Positions 21,267 through 33,900 of a stretch of DNA of 64,000 nt are shown in pieces. The DNA comes from Halichondria panicea. Its lineage: Eukaryota > Porifera > Demospongiae > Suberitida > Halichondriidae. How positions within the stretch are numbered: position 1 is the stretch's first letter; every line of letters begins with the position of its first letter. The stretch is from contig NC_087388.1 in assembly GCF_963675165.1 (NCBI RefSeq), positions 4,779,047 through 4,843,046 of the forward strand, given 5' to 3'. The notes below the pieces were generated by a model. That model was not told the origin of the DNA. It worked only from the letters and a program-made list of their open reading frames with translations, and made no database searches. A program made the translations under genes and the position numbers.

Positions 21267-24200
21267 CTATTTTGCAAACAGTGTCTTGTTCACAGCTCTT
21301 CGCATGTTTTCTTTTCGAGAATGATTACCATTCACTCCAGGACCTGGCTTGGACAAAATATTCATTTCCCGGCAAAGATCCTCCAGCAGCAGCAAACAAA
21401 CAGCTATGCTCCCCAGTGGAATGTACAGTATGATAAAAATCACGAGTAAAACCGGAGAGATTACAATGGAGAAGATGACTACAGACACGACTAGCGCCCA
21501 GACAAACACCATGAAGATGACTTGTATGTTAGCCAAAATGATAATGGCGAATGTGAAGAAGTAAGGGATGGAGTAGACAGAAGGGTTGGTAAAAAACGAC
21601 ACACAGACAAATTCAGACGAATCAGGCATTGGGCTACAAGTCACGCTGAGAAAGGTAAGAAATGTTCCCAAGAGAATTCCGTACAGGATGCCAAGCACAA
21701 CGAACACGGGTACGCGGAATGGATAGAGCAGCTTAACGTACAATGGGACGGTTTCAATAGTCACCAAATTTTCCTTAACCTTTTTGTACTTCTTGTTCTG
21801 TGCAATCTCTTGTGTTTTTTTCTTGGCAGACTTGATTCCTCCATCAAAAACAAGGCCGGCAAAATTTTCTGACTGCAGCATTGAAATCATGTCTACCCAG
21901 AATGCAATTGATAGCTCTCTGATCTGATAATAGTTGACAATAAAGAACGAAGCAAGGCCAAGCTGCGTGACAAGGAGCCCGGTTACCGTCGAGTATATCA
22001 GAAAGAAACTTGAGTTAAGAGAACTTGAATGTGTTGGAATAGAAAAAAAATCAATCATGGGTGTAGAATTTGTGGAATTAGTTTCAACTAATTGAAATTC
22101 CGTATTTTCCAAATAGATATTCATTCCGATTGATACAAAGATCAAAGCATGAATGACAATTTGAGCAAAAGCATGAAGCAGAAACCATAATGACATGCTC
22201 ACAATCTTCTTATGTGAGCCCGATGAATCTGAAGGCACTCGACGAAGATTCAAAGCTGCTGTGACAATCATAACAATTCGAGTGAGGTAAACAGACAGCA
22301 GTAGAAATGCGGCAGAGATTATGAACAGGCTAAAATTGACTCTATGGTCACTGGTTTCAAGAAGATACAGCTGAGACGTGATGAGGTCGTACAGATCTAA
22401 GATAACCAGAGGGTAGAGAACAATGTCTGTGATCCAGTTACGAATGAAGTCCAAAACTTCGAGTATTTGCTGTCTTGTTTCTGTCGAGAACAATGAACAA
22501 CCACCACCATTCTGCTCATTGTCTGGCACTTTTTTGATTGCATTTAGTTTGTTCCTGCGTTTATTTCTGAAGTGTTTGATGATAGAGGCACATGAGCCGA
22601 GGGTGATAAAGTGGAGGAAGGAGTCCATTAAAGCCAAGAGAAGTCCAAAAGCAGTGATTGAAACATACACAATGTTGAACACATTCTGATTCAAAGCCAG
22701 TGATATTACAGCCAGTACGAGCTGTGTGATGGTTATAGCAAGCTCAGTCAGCACCCACAAATCTTGAAACACCTTCGGCATACCCGGATAAATAAGCTTC
22801 TTCATCATCGTAATGCCTTGCTTGCTAGCTGTGTGTGCTTCTGGAGAAACTTTTGGTACCTGCGAAGTTTTACTGTTACAGAAATCGTATGTGCAGCATC
22901 CATTGCAATTGTCTCGACATTTGAGCATAGAGTAAGATAGAGACGACGGTTTGCTGTTATGTATGACAACAGCAGATACTGATCGAATAGCTCTTTCTTG
23001 AAAATCAGGACTCAATACTGGCTCATCCTCTGGGGAAAGAAAATGAAACGAATCCTCTATACGTTTGGGTGTGTCCTCTGTGGATTCATCTGAAAGAGGT
23101 CTGTAGCAAAGTAGATACATGCAGATGATACATTGAGCAATTATGTAGACCTTATTTACAAATCTCAAAATTTCTTTAATTAGTTACTCTGTAAGGATGC
23201 TATCCACTTACAATGTGTGCAGATTACTGTTGTTTAAATGGTGGCCTTTCTCGTGCACTTCAACAACTCCGGGTTCCATTTCTAAAGAGTGTATTTCGTG
23301 AGTATCTGAGTACTGTTCCTCTGTGTCTATTGGCTCGTCATTTCCCTCGATTGCGATTTCAATCTCTGGCAAGTGATAATCCTCATTCCCCATTTCTAGG
23401 GGTTCTCTGTGATCTTTTTTCTGTAGCTCTTGCGCTACATTTCCTGGAACTGATACAGTGTCTTGTCCAGTGTGCATTTGTTGTAGCTTTTCTGTACGTA
23501 TGAGATCCACCCCTTTCTGCAATACGTCAACTTCCTGAGTCATTTCCTCAGCTGGCCATTGCTGGTCATCTTTGGAATGTTCTGTGTCGGCCTGTGTAGG
23601 TTCCTTTTCCTGTTTATAGCTTTCATCCTGATGATGTATTGGAGTTTGTGGTAGAACTGACTTGTTATCCGAGAGTAGAGTGCTATTACTTTGAAGTAAA
23701 AGAGATTTATTTTCCTGTAAACAAGGAAAATTAACATTAATTAAGTGCAGTGTTCCTGTTTCCTCGTTTTTAAATTCAATAACAATGACTGCATAAGTGA
23801 ACACAACTTTCCTCTGAAGTTGACTTTTGTGAGTACAAAAAAATGGCTTCTGTTTTCTTCTGACATTCTTAATTTGTACACAAACCAATTGCATGAAATG
23901 TAGTGTATTGGTAAATTATGTTTTTCGATTATTATCACAGCATTCTGTTCATTGTTAACAGTATGACTGGTTTCTCACCTCATCAAAACTGTTGGTCAAA
24001 GTTGTGCATTTTTGTTCGCTGAACAAGCCATCAATCACTTCTGAAAAAAGAGAACACACAGGTATTATAATAATCAAGATGGCAAACATGAACTATAACC
24101 CATAATTAGCAACACAAAATATAACAGATGAGTGCTTACATGACTACACTATTCACCTTCGGTTAGTCTCTCCTGATATCCATGTTTGCAAATCTCAGAA

Positions 24201-24684
24201 GACTGAGCTCTAAAAATATCTACGATAGAGACTTCAGGATCTGGTGATGTTGGGTCTGTAAAGATATTGCTCTATTGATTATCATACTTAGTATTAGTAA
24301 TACAGCATAAAGCAGATCTGATAGCATTATATTGAAGACTGTATATTCACCTGCAATTATGTCTCCAAATTTTATGCTTTCCTCACTCAGTATCTCAGTT
24401 TGTCGAGCCTTCGGAATGACTTCAATCGATGCCTCTGGCTGTGAAGATTCCGGTACATTCTGATGTATAGTATCCATTGATATTTCTGCTTGAAGGTTTG
24501 CATCTGGAGTAGCTGTAGCTGTGTCCCTGCCTGGTTTCGTTTTGTTAGTGCCACCACTTTTAAAGCGAAGTCTAAAGCTTCCCAAACTCTTAACAGAGGA
24601 TTCTTGAGAGTTGAGACTTGCTTCATTATCTAGCTCCTGGTTGGAGGTAATTACTAGTCGCTTTTTGAAAGGTAGTTTTGACAT
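21267..24684 (-). CDS. Multi-pass membrane protein, family A, copy A2
   Basis: The exons are 24684-24351, 24255-24157, 24040-23979, 23714-23212 and 23100-21267, all in phase, giving 943 residues. It differs from A1 by loss of three residues in exon 4 (near GVVEVHEK), a four-residue insertion near the C-terminus (ILYIPLGSIAVC against ILYIIAVC) and scattered substitutions. The same hydrophilic N-terminal third and the same nine or ten hydrophobic segments are present, with RELSIAFWVDMISMLQ followed by VFDGG where A1 has VFGGG. Reading frames are conserved, which argues that both copies are, or were recently, functional. Function is unknown; the likely location is a cellular membrane. A copy of the NRF1-like/CCAAT block lies 58 bp upstream of the start. 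Confidence 0.8.
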
Positions 24685-24730
24685 CCTGACTTTTTAGACA
24701 CCCAACACTGACTATGCACTTTTATAAACA

Positions 24731-24757
24731 AGATTTATATTGCGCATGCGCATTGGA
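24731..24757 (-). promoter_or_regulatory. Candidate A2 promoter block
   Basis: The CCAAT, GCGCATGCGC and TATAAAT-like words sit in the same order and at the same distance as upstream of A1, with sequence around them diverging by small indels (for example at 24725 and 24757). Confidence 0.45.
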
Positions 24758-25067
24758 AGTTACTCTATTAGCCTCGAGACCATACTGATTAAATTTTAAT
24801 CCGCCTGGATTCGAGGCTAGATAGCTGAGACCCTTTACCAATTAAATATTCATGTGACTATAAAACATTGTTGGGTGTTGTAGGGTAAACACAATAATTG
24901 ACTGTCATAATTATTTCATAAGGTCTCAGTTTAACATTATGTTGTTCTCTTCCTTGCCTAGCTCATAGACAGCTGCACTCCCGTCTCCTTATCAAGTTGC
25001 AAAACATGTATGCTATACTACATATTAATTTACACAAAAATTAATGTATTAATTATGATAACACAAA

Positions 25068-27063
25068 TCAAGCATAACTTTCAGTGAGTGATGTATTGGC
25101 AATCATCAGTGGTGAAGCTTTTCCACTATAGTCAATATTAGCCATAGCAGTTTCGTTTCCTCCCTTTGTTTCAATGTACTTACTCTTGTCTCCATTGAAT
25201 TCAGACAATTCCAAGTCTTGATCAAGATTCTTCGTTGAGATAGTAGTTCCAATATCTTCTGTTTCGATGTTTGATTTCTTTCTACAGTTGCCAACTGATT
25301 TTTTGAAGATAAAATAGTAACCGACGAACCCAACCATTGGCATGTAAACTAGTAAAATTATCGGAATTAAGGCAAATGAATAAAATATAGCAATTATTCC
25401 TACGAAAACCATCACCAGCAGTAGGAAATTGAGCAGGATCAAGACATGAATGTTGGCGATGACAATGACACTGGTAGCAATCACAAAAGCACTCGTCATA
25501 AAAGGGTCATTTTGGAACACCACTAGCCTAACTCCAGCTTCATCATTTGTCAACATGAGAGCAGCCACAAATGCAACTAAGGCAAGATCATATACAACAC
25601 CACAAAGAGCAACAAATGGAACTTTTGTAGGGTAAAAAAACTTGGTCCAGAAAGTCTGTTCTTTGAGGCGAGTAATTTGCGCCTTGACAGTATCAAACCC
25701 TGAATCATCAAGAAATTGGTTAGCTTGTTCTTCAGCACCGGAAAGACCTTCACCTCCAAACACAGTCTCAGCAAAGCCTGCTCCTTGCAACATGGATATC
25801 ATATTCAACCAGAATCCAATTGAGAACTCTCGCATCCAAAAATAATTCACGACAAAGAAAGCGGTTACGCCCACGAGAGGTACTATGCCACCCATCACAC
25901 ATGCTGCTATCAGGAATGCACTGGCTCTAATTTCTGGATCCGGCTCATCGTCATCACCCATTGTATTGTTTGCATTGTTCATCGTCATCATTGCTGTTCC
26001 GTTCATTGTAGAGTTACTGTTCATGTTAAGCAAGGGTTGATTCTCATTTCGAATTTTCGCCCATAGAACCACAACGATTATAAAGTGTACGGCAATCTGA
26101 CCTATAATGTGGATGCAGAATTTTATCAGTAGGCCAGTCTCTTTGTCGGTTCCAGATGCTTCTTTGTTGCTAGGCAATCGAATAAGTGATAGTAAAGTTC
26201 CAAATACCATGACGACTCTCATGATGTACACAGCAAGGATAAGGTAAAAGCTCCCAATCACAACAAAACCAAAGTCAGCTTGCTCTCTTCCAGCATTTTC
26301 ATCATCTGGTTCAGGAAGGTATCCTCCATTCTCGCCTTCAGAAATTAAGGCAAACATATCGAAAATCAATAACGGATAAATGAGAAACTCATTGATTAGA
26401 TTCCGTGCCAACTCAAACCAAGTGTTGAACTTTTCTCTAGTCTCAGAACTCATTCCACATCTCGTTTTTCCTTCATCTTCATCTTCGTCTTCGTCTTCTT
26501 CTTCTTCTTCTTCTTCTTCTTCTTCTTTGCCTTTTTCTCCTGCCTGTCTCTTCTTTTTTCGTTTTTTAAGAAATGAACTAAGCACTCGAATGCCTCTAGC
26601 ACAACTTCCCAGTTGGAAGAAGTAGATGAATCCATCCATAAGAGCCATAACCATGGCAATGCAAGTGAGAATGAGGTACACGATTTGGAACACTACGTTC
26701 GACTCGAGTGGAAAATCTGTTCCAAGGATTCCTATAACAAATGCAGCAATTGAGATTCCCAGCTCGAGATACACCCACAGATCTTGAACCAGTGCCGGTA
26801 TCGAAGGAAAGAACACATTCTTCATCATGTCATAACCTTCACTGTTAGCTTTCTCCATTTCTGGGCTAAGTTCTGTTGATGGAAGCTCCTCTGGTGGTTG
26901 CAAAAGCTCTTCTGACTCACCATCTTCGACCTTTTTCTTTCGTTTAAAACACTCAAAGCAACTTGGCTTCTTTTCTTTTATCGGAACTGGTTTAATTTTG
27001 ATGATACTTTTCATTGCTTTGCGTGCTTTCTTTTTTGTTTCTTTCTTTTCGAACTCAGGCTCC
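25068..27063 (-). CDS. Multi-pass membrane protein, family B, copy B2 (main exon)
   Basis: One large exon is open from a splice acceptor (CACGCAG at 27064-27070) to the stop at 25068. The first in-frame ATG is at 27014 (648 residues from there), but 16 further in-frame codons precede it, so upstream coding exons are likely. Features in order: basic segment (KSIIKIKPVPIKEKKPSC), QDLWVYLELGI helix, VFQIVYLILTCIAMVMALMD helix, ARGIRVLSSF, a Lys/Glu/Asp tract, LIYPLLIFDM, further helices, an Asn/Met-rich loop (TMNGTAMMTMNNANNTMG), AFFVVNYFWMREFSIGFW followed by MISMLQ and VFGGEG, three or more C-terminal helices and a hydrophilic tail ending SLTESYA. It is paralogous to A over the membrane region. 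No known family is recognised and no catalytic motif is evident. Confidence 0.8.
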
Positions 27064-28028
27064 CTGCGTGGAGTATTAAACTATTATAAATGCATAGTGG
27101 ATTAGCCTCGTCCCCAGGCCCGCTAGGTCAAGCCTCATAAGTGTTGTATATGGGCGTGGTTTCAGATTCAACAAATATAAACAATACTAAAAGTGTACGT
27201 AGAGGTTATACTGGTACTTACTCCGTAATTGTTACTATATTCCCAAAAAGTATATGCATGTGCTATCTATCTTTTATCTATGAGCTGGTCAAGTGCTACC
27301 TCTTGTATTTGGCTGCAAGCTTATTAGTAGGACCAATGCTGTTTCCCTATCGACAAGTATCGACCCTTCCTACCACTTGTTCATCAGGAACTGGGCTTTA
27401 TTATTATAGTATCAAATTAACTTCTGCCAAGTTCTGGACGTTATGTTTGTATGAATGTGGATCTGACACTGGAAGTAGAATATAGTCTCCGCAGTCTACA
27501 ATCTTTACCAGGGAGGTCGGTCTATGATATCAGGAGTGCATGAATATATAGTTGGCGACCTAGCATTATTTTTAGAGACAACTCGACCTGCAATGGTGAC
27601 GAGGCTAAGTGTGGATATACTTATAAATGTGCATGGCGTAGAAGGAAGCTCCAGCACTATGCATTAGCTGCAATTATGTAGCTGCAATCCTATATCTTCC
27701 TCTCACTCCCACAGTTGAAGTAACATTATAGCTGAAGTTTATTTGTGTTGAGTTTTACTTTCATAATATAATAATTATTGTGGGCCAATATTGTTGTTAT
27801 GACTTTGTTATATACTCACTAATCCTTGCTTCTATCTAGAACCAGCTAAAATTTAGATGTATAGAAGTCACATAAAGCCTATAAAATGAAAGCACCGCGG
27901 GTGCTGATACCTCGGTGGAGATGCCAAAGCCGCTACATAACATAAAACTACTAATATAGCTAGCTTTTACAAACATTGATTATAATTATCATGATGAACA
28001 TCTTTAATTTTGCTGCATGCGAATAGTG

Positions 28029-28440
28029 GGTAATGATCGACCATGGTTGTTGTTAATAACGATCGATGCCAAAAGTTCAAGTCCGCTAAATTAATGGCTG
28101 CAAGTCAGCAGAGCCTTGCAGCTCTCTGCTCACTCTTGCAGCTACCAATAGCTAGCGTTCTAGTGCAGAGCTAACTACTAAGTAGAGTAGTAACACTCGG
28201 TGAACAAGTTTTGCTATGGACTCTTCTGAAAAGGCTGCAATGGCATTCCAAGTAAGCAAACTAGGCATAACTCGAGAACAAAGCATTATTTTGCAAATCC
28301 ACGAATTAAAATCCAAGTAAACATGACTAGAAGCCTATAGAAACTCTTACTTGCACTTGATTCATCCTTGAGCAGCTGTAGCGGTCTACACACACACACA
28401 CACACACAGACACACACACAGACACACAAACACACTACCG
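28029..28440 (+). repeat. Dispersed repeat R1, longest copy
   Basis: This is the most complete R1 copy, from TGATCGACCATGG to AAGCCTATAG and on through TTGAGCAGCTGTAGCGGTCTA into a CA microsatellite. It contains a short ATG-led frame (28216) ending at a GTAAGC donor-like site (28252). The segment after AAGCCTATAG is also shared with the copy at 61730. Confidence 0.65.
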
Positions 28441-29065
28441 TATATACCTCGCTTGCGCATGCGCACCGAGGCATAATGAAGCCATAATATTGACCACATA
28501 ACTTCTGGGGGCCAAACTCAACAGGTAACAATGCATGACTGTACAATCACTCACCAAACAACTCTGTCTGCTCATTCCTGTTGATTGTGCATGTGTGCAT
28601 GTGTTGTCACAGGTAGTGTTATACAATACATGTACTATAGTACATGTGTATACTATTTCATAATTACACCCAATTAGCATATCAAGCAGTAAACAGGCTG
28701 GTAGTCCAAGATCAAATTACAGGATTTCTAACCAAATAGGACGGTACATTTTCCTGGGATTTCTAACCAATAACATAATTAGTGGGATGTGACTGCATGG
28801 TGCAGCCATGCATGCACATTACTAGAAACTAGCCCATTGAGCCAGCTAATTATGACAATGATGCAAACCAAATGTAGTATAATAATATCATTAACTCACA
28901 GTTACATTCCGAGAATTGTGATAGATAGCAGTGACAGGTGTGTATGCATGTGGGGGTAGAGAGAGAATATTAATGAGGCAACATGCAAGCAAATGAAGCC
29001 AGATCAGATTTCTGACTCAGTTGGTGGCTACGTACAGTAGGTTCAACTTGAAACTATATTATATA

Positions 29066-29222
29066 GTGGTGGTGTAGGAAGCAATTTCTCAATGGGGGGG
29101 CTCTATAGGAAAAAGTACGGCTATCTACATAGTGCAGCTTGATAAGTCATCTCTACTTAATAATTATAGCCTTAAAAGATGAGGGGGCTCCAGCCCCTGG
29201 AGCCCCCCCTTCCTACGCCACT
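29066..29222. mobile_element. hAT-like MITE (GTGGCGTAGGAAG ends)
   Basis: The left end GTGGTGTAGGAAG and right end CTTCCTACGCCACTGG are inverted copies, with poly-G/C inner arms (GGGGGGGCTC and GAGCCCCCC). Ends reading CAGTGGCGTAGGAAG are typical of non-autonomous hAT elements in invertebrates. Confidence 0.55.
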
Positions 29223-29442
29223 GGGTTGTCCAGAAAAGTAAAGACATCTGCTTTCCATTATATCACTTACTTGAAATACATGCATGCCTTAATGTCAAGA
29301 AAAATGAGGGAAATCTTATAATCCAATTCAATAGTAGTTGACTCATGAAAAACTCTAATTGCACATTAGGCTTCTATTATCCTAAAAGCATTCTTGCCAT
29401 AATTATAGTTGCACCTACATATCCATGCATGTTTGCACTCAC

Positions 29443-30435
29443 TCGGTCTTGATCTCAATCGCACCGTAGTAAATTCTGAACCTGCAGACTCAATATTCGG
29501 ACCAGTTCTTGCGCTTCGTTGGTTTAACCTCACACTTCGATGGTTTGGGTCTTCACGGTTACGATTGAATTGCGATCCATTGTCAACAGCTTCCTCAGAT
29601 TGCGTATTGCTCAAAGTACGAGATGAAGTTCTCTCTTCAGTGTTCTGACTCTCTGTATCAGTTTCATTGTCTGAGCTACTGCTGGAGTAGTAGGGAGCAG
29701 GGACGGCATCTGAGTGAAAGTGAAAGAGTGAAATTTAAAATATTTTCTATTGTATAGCACAACATTTTTGAGGCGCTAATTTTCGGTGTTTTCAAGGGTT
29801 AGCCAGCTTGGGACGTGTTATACCGGTGTCACAGAAAATAAAGTCTGGCCAGAATTCGGTCCGGGGGACTAATTGCGCGTGCAGAAACAGTCCGTGCCGG
29901 ACAGCGTTTGTGTCGCATTTCCTGTCTGGTGTCGCGTATATTGTCTGGAATAAACCATACGGATAGAACCAGGGATAGAACAGTATAGCATTCCTCCACA
30001 AAATTAGGTCCCACAAAATACTTAGCTTACGGAAGATGACCAAATAGCGCGAAATTTATGCTTTAGAGGCACTTCCACAAAACTGAAATGGCTCGAACAT
30101 TTCGTGCTATACCGTGTCATGAGCTAAACTCTCATCAAAGAAAACTGATAATCAGTTTTTAACACTTGGTATGTGGCGATAATTCACTAGGTGAGATTTA
30201 AGCTATATTTACGGATATAATACATTTACAAACAATGATTAGACAACCTAGAGACTTCTATGTATAAGCAGAGATGCAAGAGATATGAATTACCTTGTTT
30301 CCTTTCTCTCAGCATAGTTGGCTCTATGCTTCTCACTTTGGAGCGATATCGAGGGTCCCCACTGGTTGCTTGTGATTGCAACAAACCACTATCAGTGGCA
30401 CTGGTAGAGCTTGGAGTTGCTGATCCTGAAGACAT
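29443..30435 (-). CDS. Two 5' exons, probably of the B2 gene
   Basis: Exon 1 is 30435-30294 (ATG at 30435; MSSGSATPSSTSATDSGLLQ onward) and exon 2 is 29709-29443 (DAVPAPYYSSSSSDNETDTE onward). They join in phase across a GT-AG intron and give about 136 residues of Ser, Thr, Glu and Arg-rich, probably disordered protein with no domain. Strand, position and character match the disordered N-terminal exons of family A, so they are most likely the start of B2. The phase at 29443 (1) does not match the B2 main acceptor (2), so at least one exon between them is still missing, or this is a separate gene. Confidence 0.6.
29751..30117. mobile_element. Degenerate MITE of the ACCGTATAGCG family
   Basis: The left arm TGTATAGCACAACATTTTTG and the right arm CGAACATTTCGTGCTATACC form an imperfect inverted repeat like the ends at 59081-59312. 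The inner AGCGCGAAATTTATG near 30046 suggests a second nested end. It lies in the intron between the two exons above. Confidence 0.45.
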
Positions 30436-30958
30436 CTTTGGCTAAAAGTTGAGACAGGAGGTCTATGGGTATGGGCACTATATTTATTTACAACAGCTAA
30501 TTGAGATGAAGGTTCTTTCTAACTAGCTATATAGCCTAAGGCATTTATACTAACACCACCGCTTTCGAGTAACTGTTTATTATGGCTGTGGTTAGCAACT
30601 TACCAAGAAATAGATGCGTGTTTGCACACTTCCAGAAGAGACATCAAGAATCTCAGGCATGCGCACAATCGTATCAAGTTACTGAAATGAGGTTATTATT
30701 TTCTCGATCCGTACTCAGTTCTCTGATAAAGATCGTTAATGCACTAGCTACAGTGCAGTGTGTGAAAACACACCCTGCATGCTCTAGATTCCCTTTCCCG
30801 GCTGCTCTGATTGATATTAAAATTGAACGGAGACACGGAGTAGGAGCTACGAAGCTTACAACTACTAGACTAGTGTTAGACATACAAGTACAAAGCCGAT
30901 CTAAAGATCTATCATTTAATTCGATCAAGCTAGGAACAGGACAGAACTCCGGAGAGAC
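30436..30958. promoter_or_regulatory. Divergent intergenic region between probable B2 and G-alpha
   Basis: Only 523 bp separate the two start codons, which point away from each other, so this segment must contain both 5' UTRs and may be a shared promoter. No clear TATA box was seen. The long plus-strand frame inside it (30582-30974) has no domain and overlaps the G-alpha start in another frame. Confidence 0.4.
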
Positions 30959-33900
30959 ATGGGTTGTGGTATGAGTGCTGAGGAGAGAGCTGCAGCTAGT
31001 CGCTCACACGAGATAGACCAAATGTTGAGGAGAGAGGGGGAGAAAGCAGCCAGAGAGGTCAAGCTGTTACTACTAGGTGAGGCATGACACAGTAGATCTA
31101 GTACCCCCGGCATGGCATGCACTACATGGCATGTACATTACCATGTGGCTGTGTACAGTGATGAATATTGTTATGTTAGCTACAGTATAGTACCTGATTG
31201 AATGCTTGTGCATTATTTCATTGTGATTCTTTTACTCGAATATCAGTCAGACAGTGGTCCAAATTAATAGTTCTTACCCTGTTTATATATTTCTTAGCGC
31301 TTAATTGTTCGAGGCTTTGCTCATTAGTGTACATGGCAACTAATTATATCACACTGTGATCTAGGCAACCCAACGACACTGGTAATATGTAGCGATTGCC
31401 CTTAGGCAACCATTGACTGTAGCCGTAATGCTAACGTTGTCATTTAGCCAATGAAAGGCAAGCCGCCTTAGATATAGATCTAATGTTAAGTCTGTCCAAT
31501 GTGGCTTTATACAAAACAATAATCATTGTGTATAGTGAGTATTATAGCTGTTGAAAAATTGCAAGTTGTGTTAATCAACATAGGCTGCCGAACTGTCACT
31601 GTTGTCTTTTGTCTGTTAAGTCGTGTCTCGTTGTTTTCCAATGCTCAATAGTTTTGGTATGCAATCCATAATCTGCCCTAATCGATTATCCTTTGAGAGC
31701 TGCCCAGTCAAGTCTGTGAAGCCAGAATGGTCATTTGTTTTGTGTGTTGTCCGTTCAATTATAACTCTGGCAAAGTCAGACTCTGAGATTGGTTCCTGTC
31801 ATGTAGACTAAATATCCTGTGTGTACGTATGTACCAGTGTGTGGTTAATTAAATTATAAGGTGATCTCTCTACATTATTATATTTCCATATTTAAGTTAT
31901 AGACACAATGTGTTACGTGTGTGTGCCACTCCCCACCTCTCACACAAGCTATCTTACCTGTCACCTAGCAGCAGCGTGAATCAACGGCTTTCCTGGCTTG
32001 TTAGGAAGTTAAAACTAAAATTGATTCCTTGATTTCCCCCGTTTCTGAAAGTGTACCTACGCATGATGATACTAATTGAAGCACTCTTTCAAAGCAAACT
32101 CTTTTCTGTATATTATGTGTACGTGTGTGATTCTGTTTTTGTTAAGTGGTACCCTCTGAGAACGTTTTGATTTGTGTAGCATACTTTCAATAACTGTGTA
32201 CTGATTCGTTTTCTTTTAGTGTTTGAGTTTGTTAATTCTGCCTCTGTTTCGTGTCCGTGAGTTTGCCCTCAACCCTAGCACATGCAGTTAAAACCATTGA
32301 AACTTTACATTGTACATAGAAAGCATTTTCAATCCCCATTTATGTGCACACAAAAAGCTTTTGAACTCTTGAGGTTAGGCCCCACTGTAAATAGACACTG
32401 TAAATATAGATGCTGTGATATGTGTGCAGTCTTATAGTTTGTCTTTGTAGCCAAAATATTTTCTCGATATTGATATAATGCATTGGTGGTGATTGCTACA
32501 GTTGCCTTGGTAGCAGTATTAGCACCCAAATGTAAAGCTTATTGTGTTTCTTTGAATGTGTCTGGGTGTGTCTATGTGTCAGGGGAGGGGGGGGGGGTGG
32601 GTGTTGGGAAATGAAGCCACTAAAATATAATATAAGGGCATTCTTAACACCACATCCTTGAGTCACTGTAGGCCGGTACCTAATATACTTCTTCTGTATT
32701 GTACCCTAGCACTGATGACATGCAAGTGCTTACTTGTGGGCAGTGAGTGCCCTTGTGAGGTCACCTGCCATTGTACTGGGTCCTATTGTCCCCAACTACC
32801 TTGATGTGGGCTGTGTGGTGCTGTTATAGCCGGGGGGGGGGGGGGGGGGGGAGTTATTAATCACATTATTCTGTACATGTAAGTACATGTATGGCAGCAT
32901 GCAATAGTTATTCTCCTTTTCTGAGGCATTGTAGGGACAGTACTGAGTGGTCTCAATAGACAGGTGGTCTCTTTAGGGAGGTCAATAGTGTGAGCATTGT
33001 AGGGACAGTACTGAGTGGTCTCAATAGAGAGGTGGTCTCTTTAGGGAGGTCAATAGTGTGAGCATTGTAGGCACAGTACTGAGTGGTCTCAATAGAGAGG
33101 TGGTCTCTTTAGGGAGGTCAATAGTGTGAGCATTGTAGGGACAGTACTGAGTGGTCTCAATAGAGAGGTGGTCTCTTTAGGGAGGTCAATAGTGTGAGCA
33201 TTGTAGGGACAGTACTGAGTGGTCTCAATAGACAGGTGGTCTCTTTAGGGAGGTCAATAGTGTGAGCATTGTGGTCTCTCTGCATGAGGTTTTATAAATA
33301 GATTGCTTTTAGATTAGTTTTTGTACGATATTTATACGGCACTTGGAAGTGCAGGTGCTGTATTTCACCACTCACGTACTAACGACTTATTTAGCAAGCC
33401 CTCTAAGGCAGGCTACAGGTGACCCTATACTCTACAGTAGGACCAGGTGCTATAGAATATGTATAGGGAAACCTGCCCAGGGCTATACTAAAACGATGCC
33501 TTAGGCAAATAATGTCATAACAAATACACTCCTTTAGCTTCAACTGGTGTATGGGATAGAATCGATTTTTGTGTACGTAGTATAATAATCAGTAGAAACT
33601 GTTCGTTGTGTGTATACACAGATAATGCCTTACTGTAGCAGCACTCTGTGTGTGTGTGTGTGTGTGTGCGTGCGTGCGTGCGCGCGTGCGTGTGTGCAGA
33701 TAATGCCTTATAGCCTGAGTGTGTGAGTCAGTTCACACAATTTTAATATGGTGTGTTTACATGACGATAATTAAGTGCTTGGTCACATCAATTACTTTGT
33801 AAGAGAGAAGGAATTGATCCAGCCATAATGGGTCAGCCTTGGTGTCAGAAGTGGCATTCTCAGCATAGTTGCCAGTCGTGTGTGGTACGTACGTTGTATG

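Larger units (their letters stand above)
20346..27070. repeat. Tandem segmental duplication A/B, unit 2
   Basis: This is the direct repeat of 13620-20345. It contains the second A0 relic, the copied protease tail (20860-21095), A2, the A2 promoter block and B2. This unit keeps both membrane protein frames intact. Confidence 0.85.
27071..29442. other. Probable long B2 intron or intergenic spacer
   Basis: No convincing exon was found. It holds repeat R1 (28029-28440), a CA microsatellite (28388-28435) and a hAT-like MITE (29066-29222). A 13-nt candidate microexon with correct phase lies at 27223-27235 on the minus strand (between ATATAG and GTAAGT), but it is too short to trust. Confidence 0.4.
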
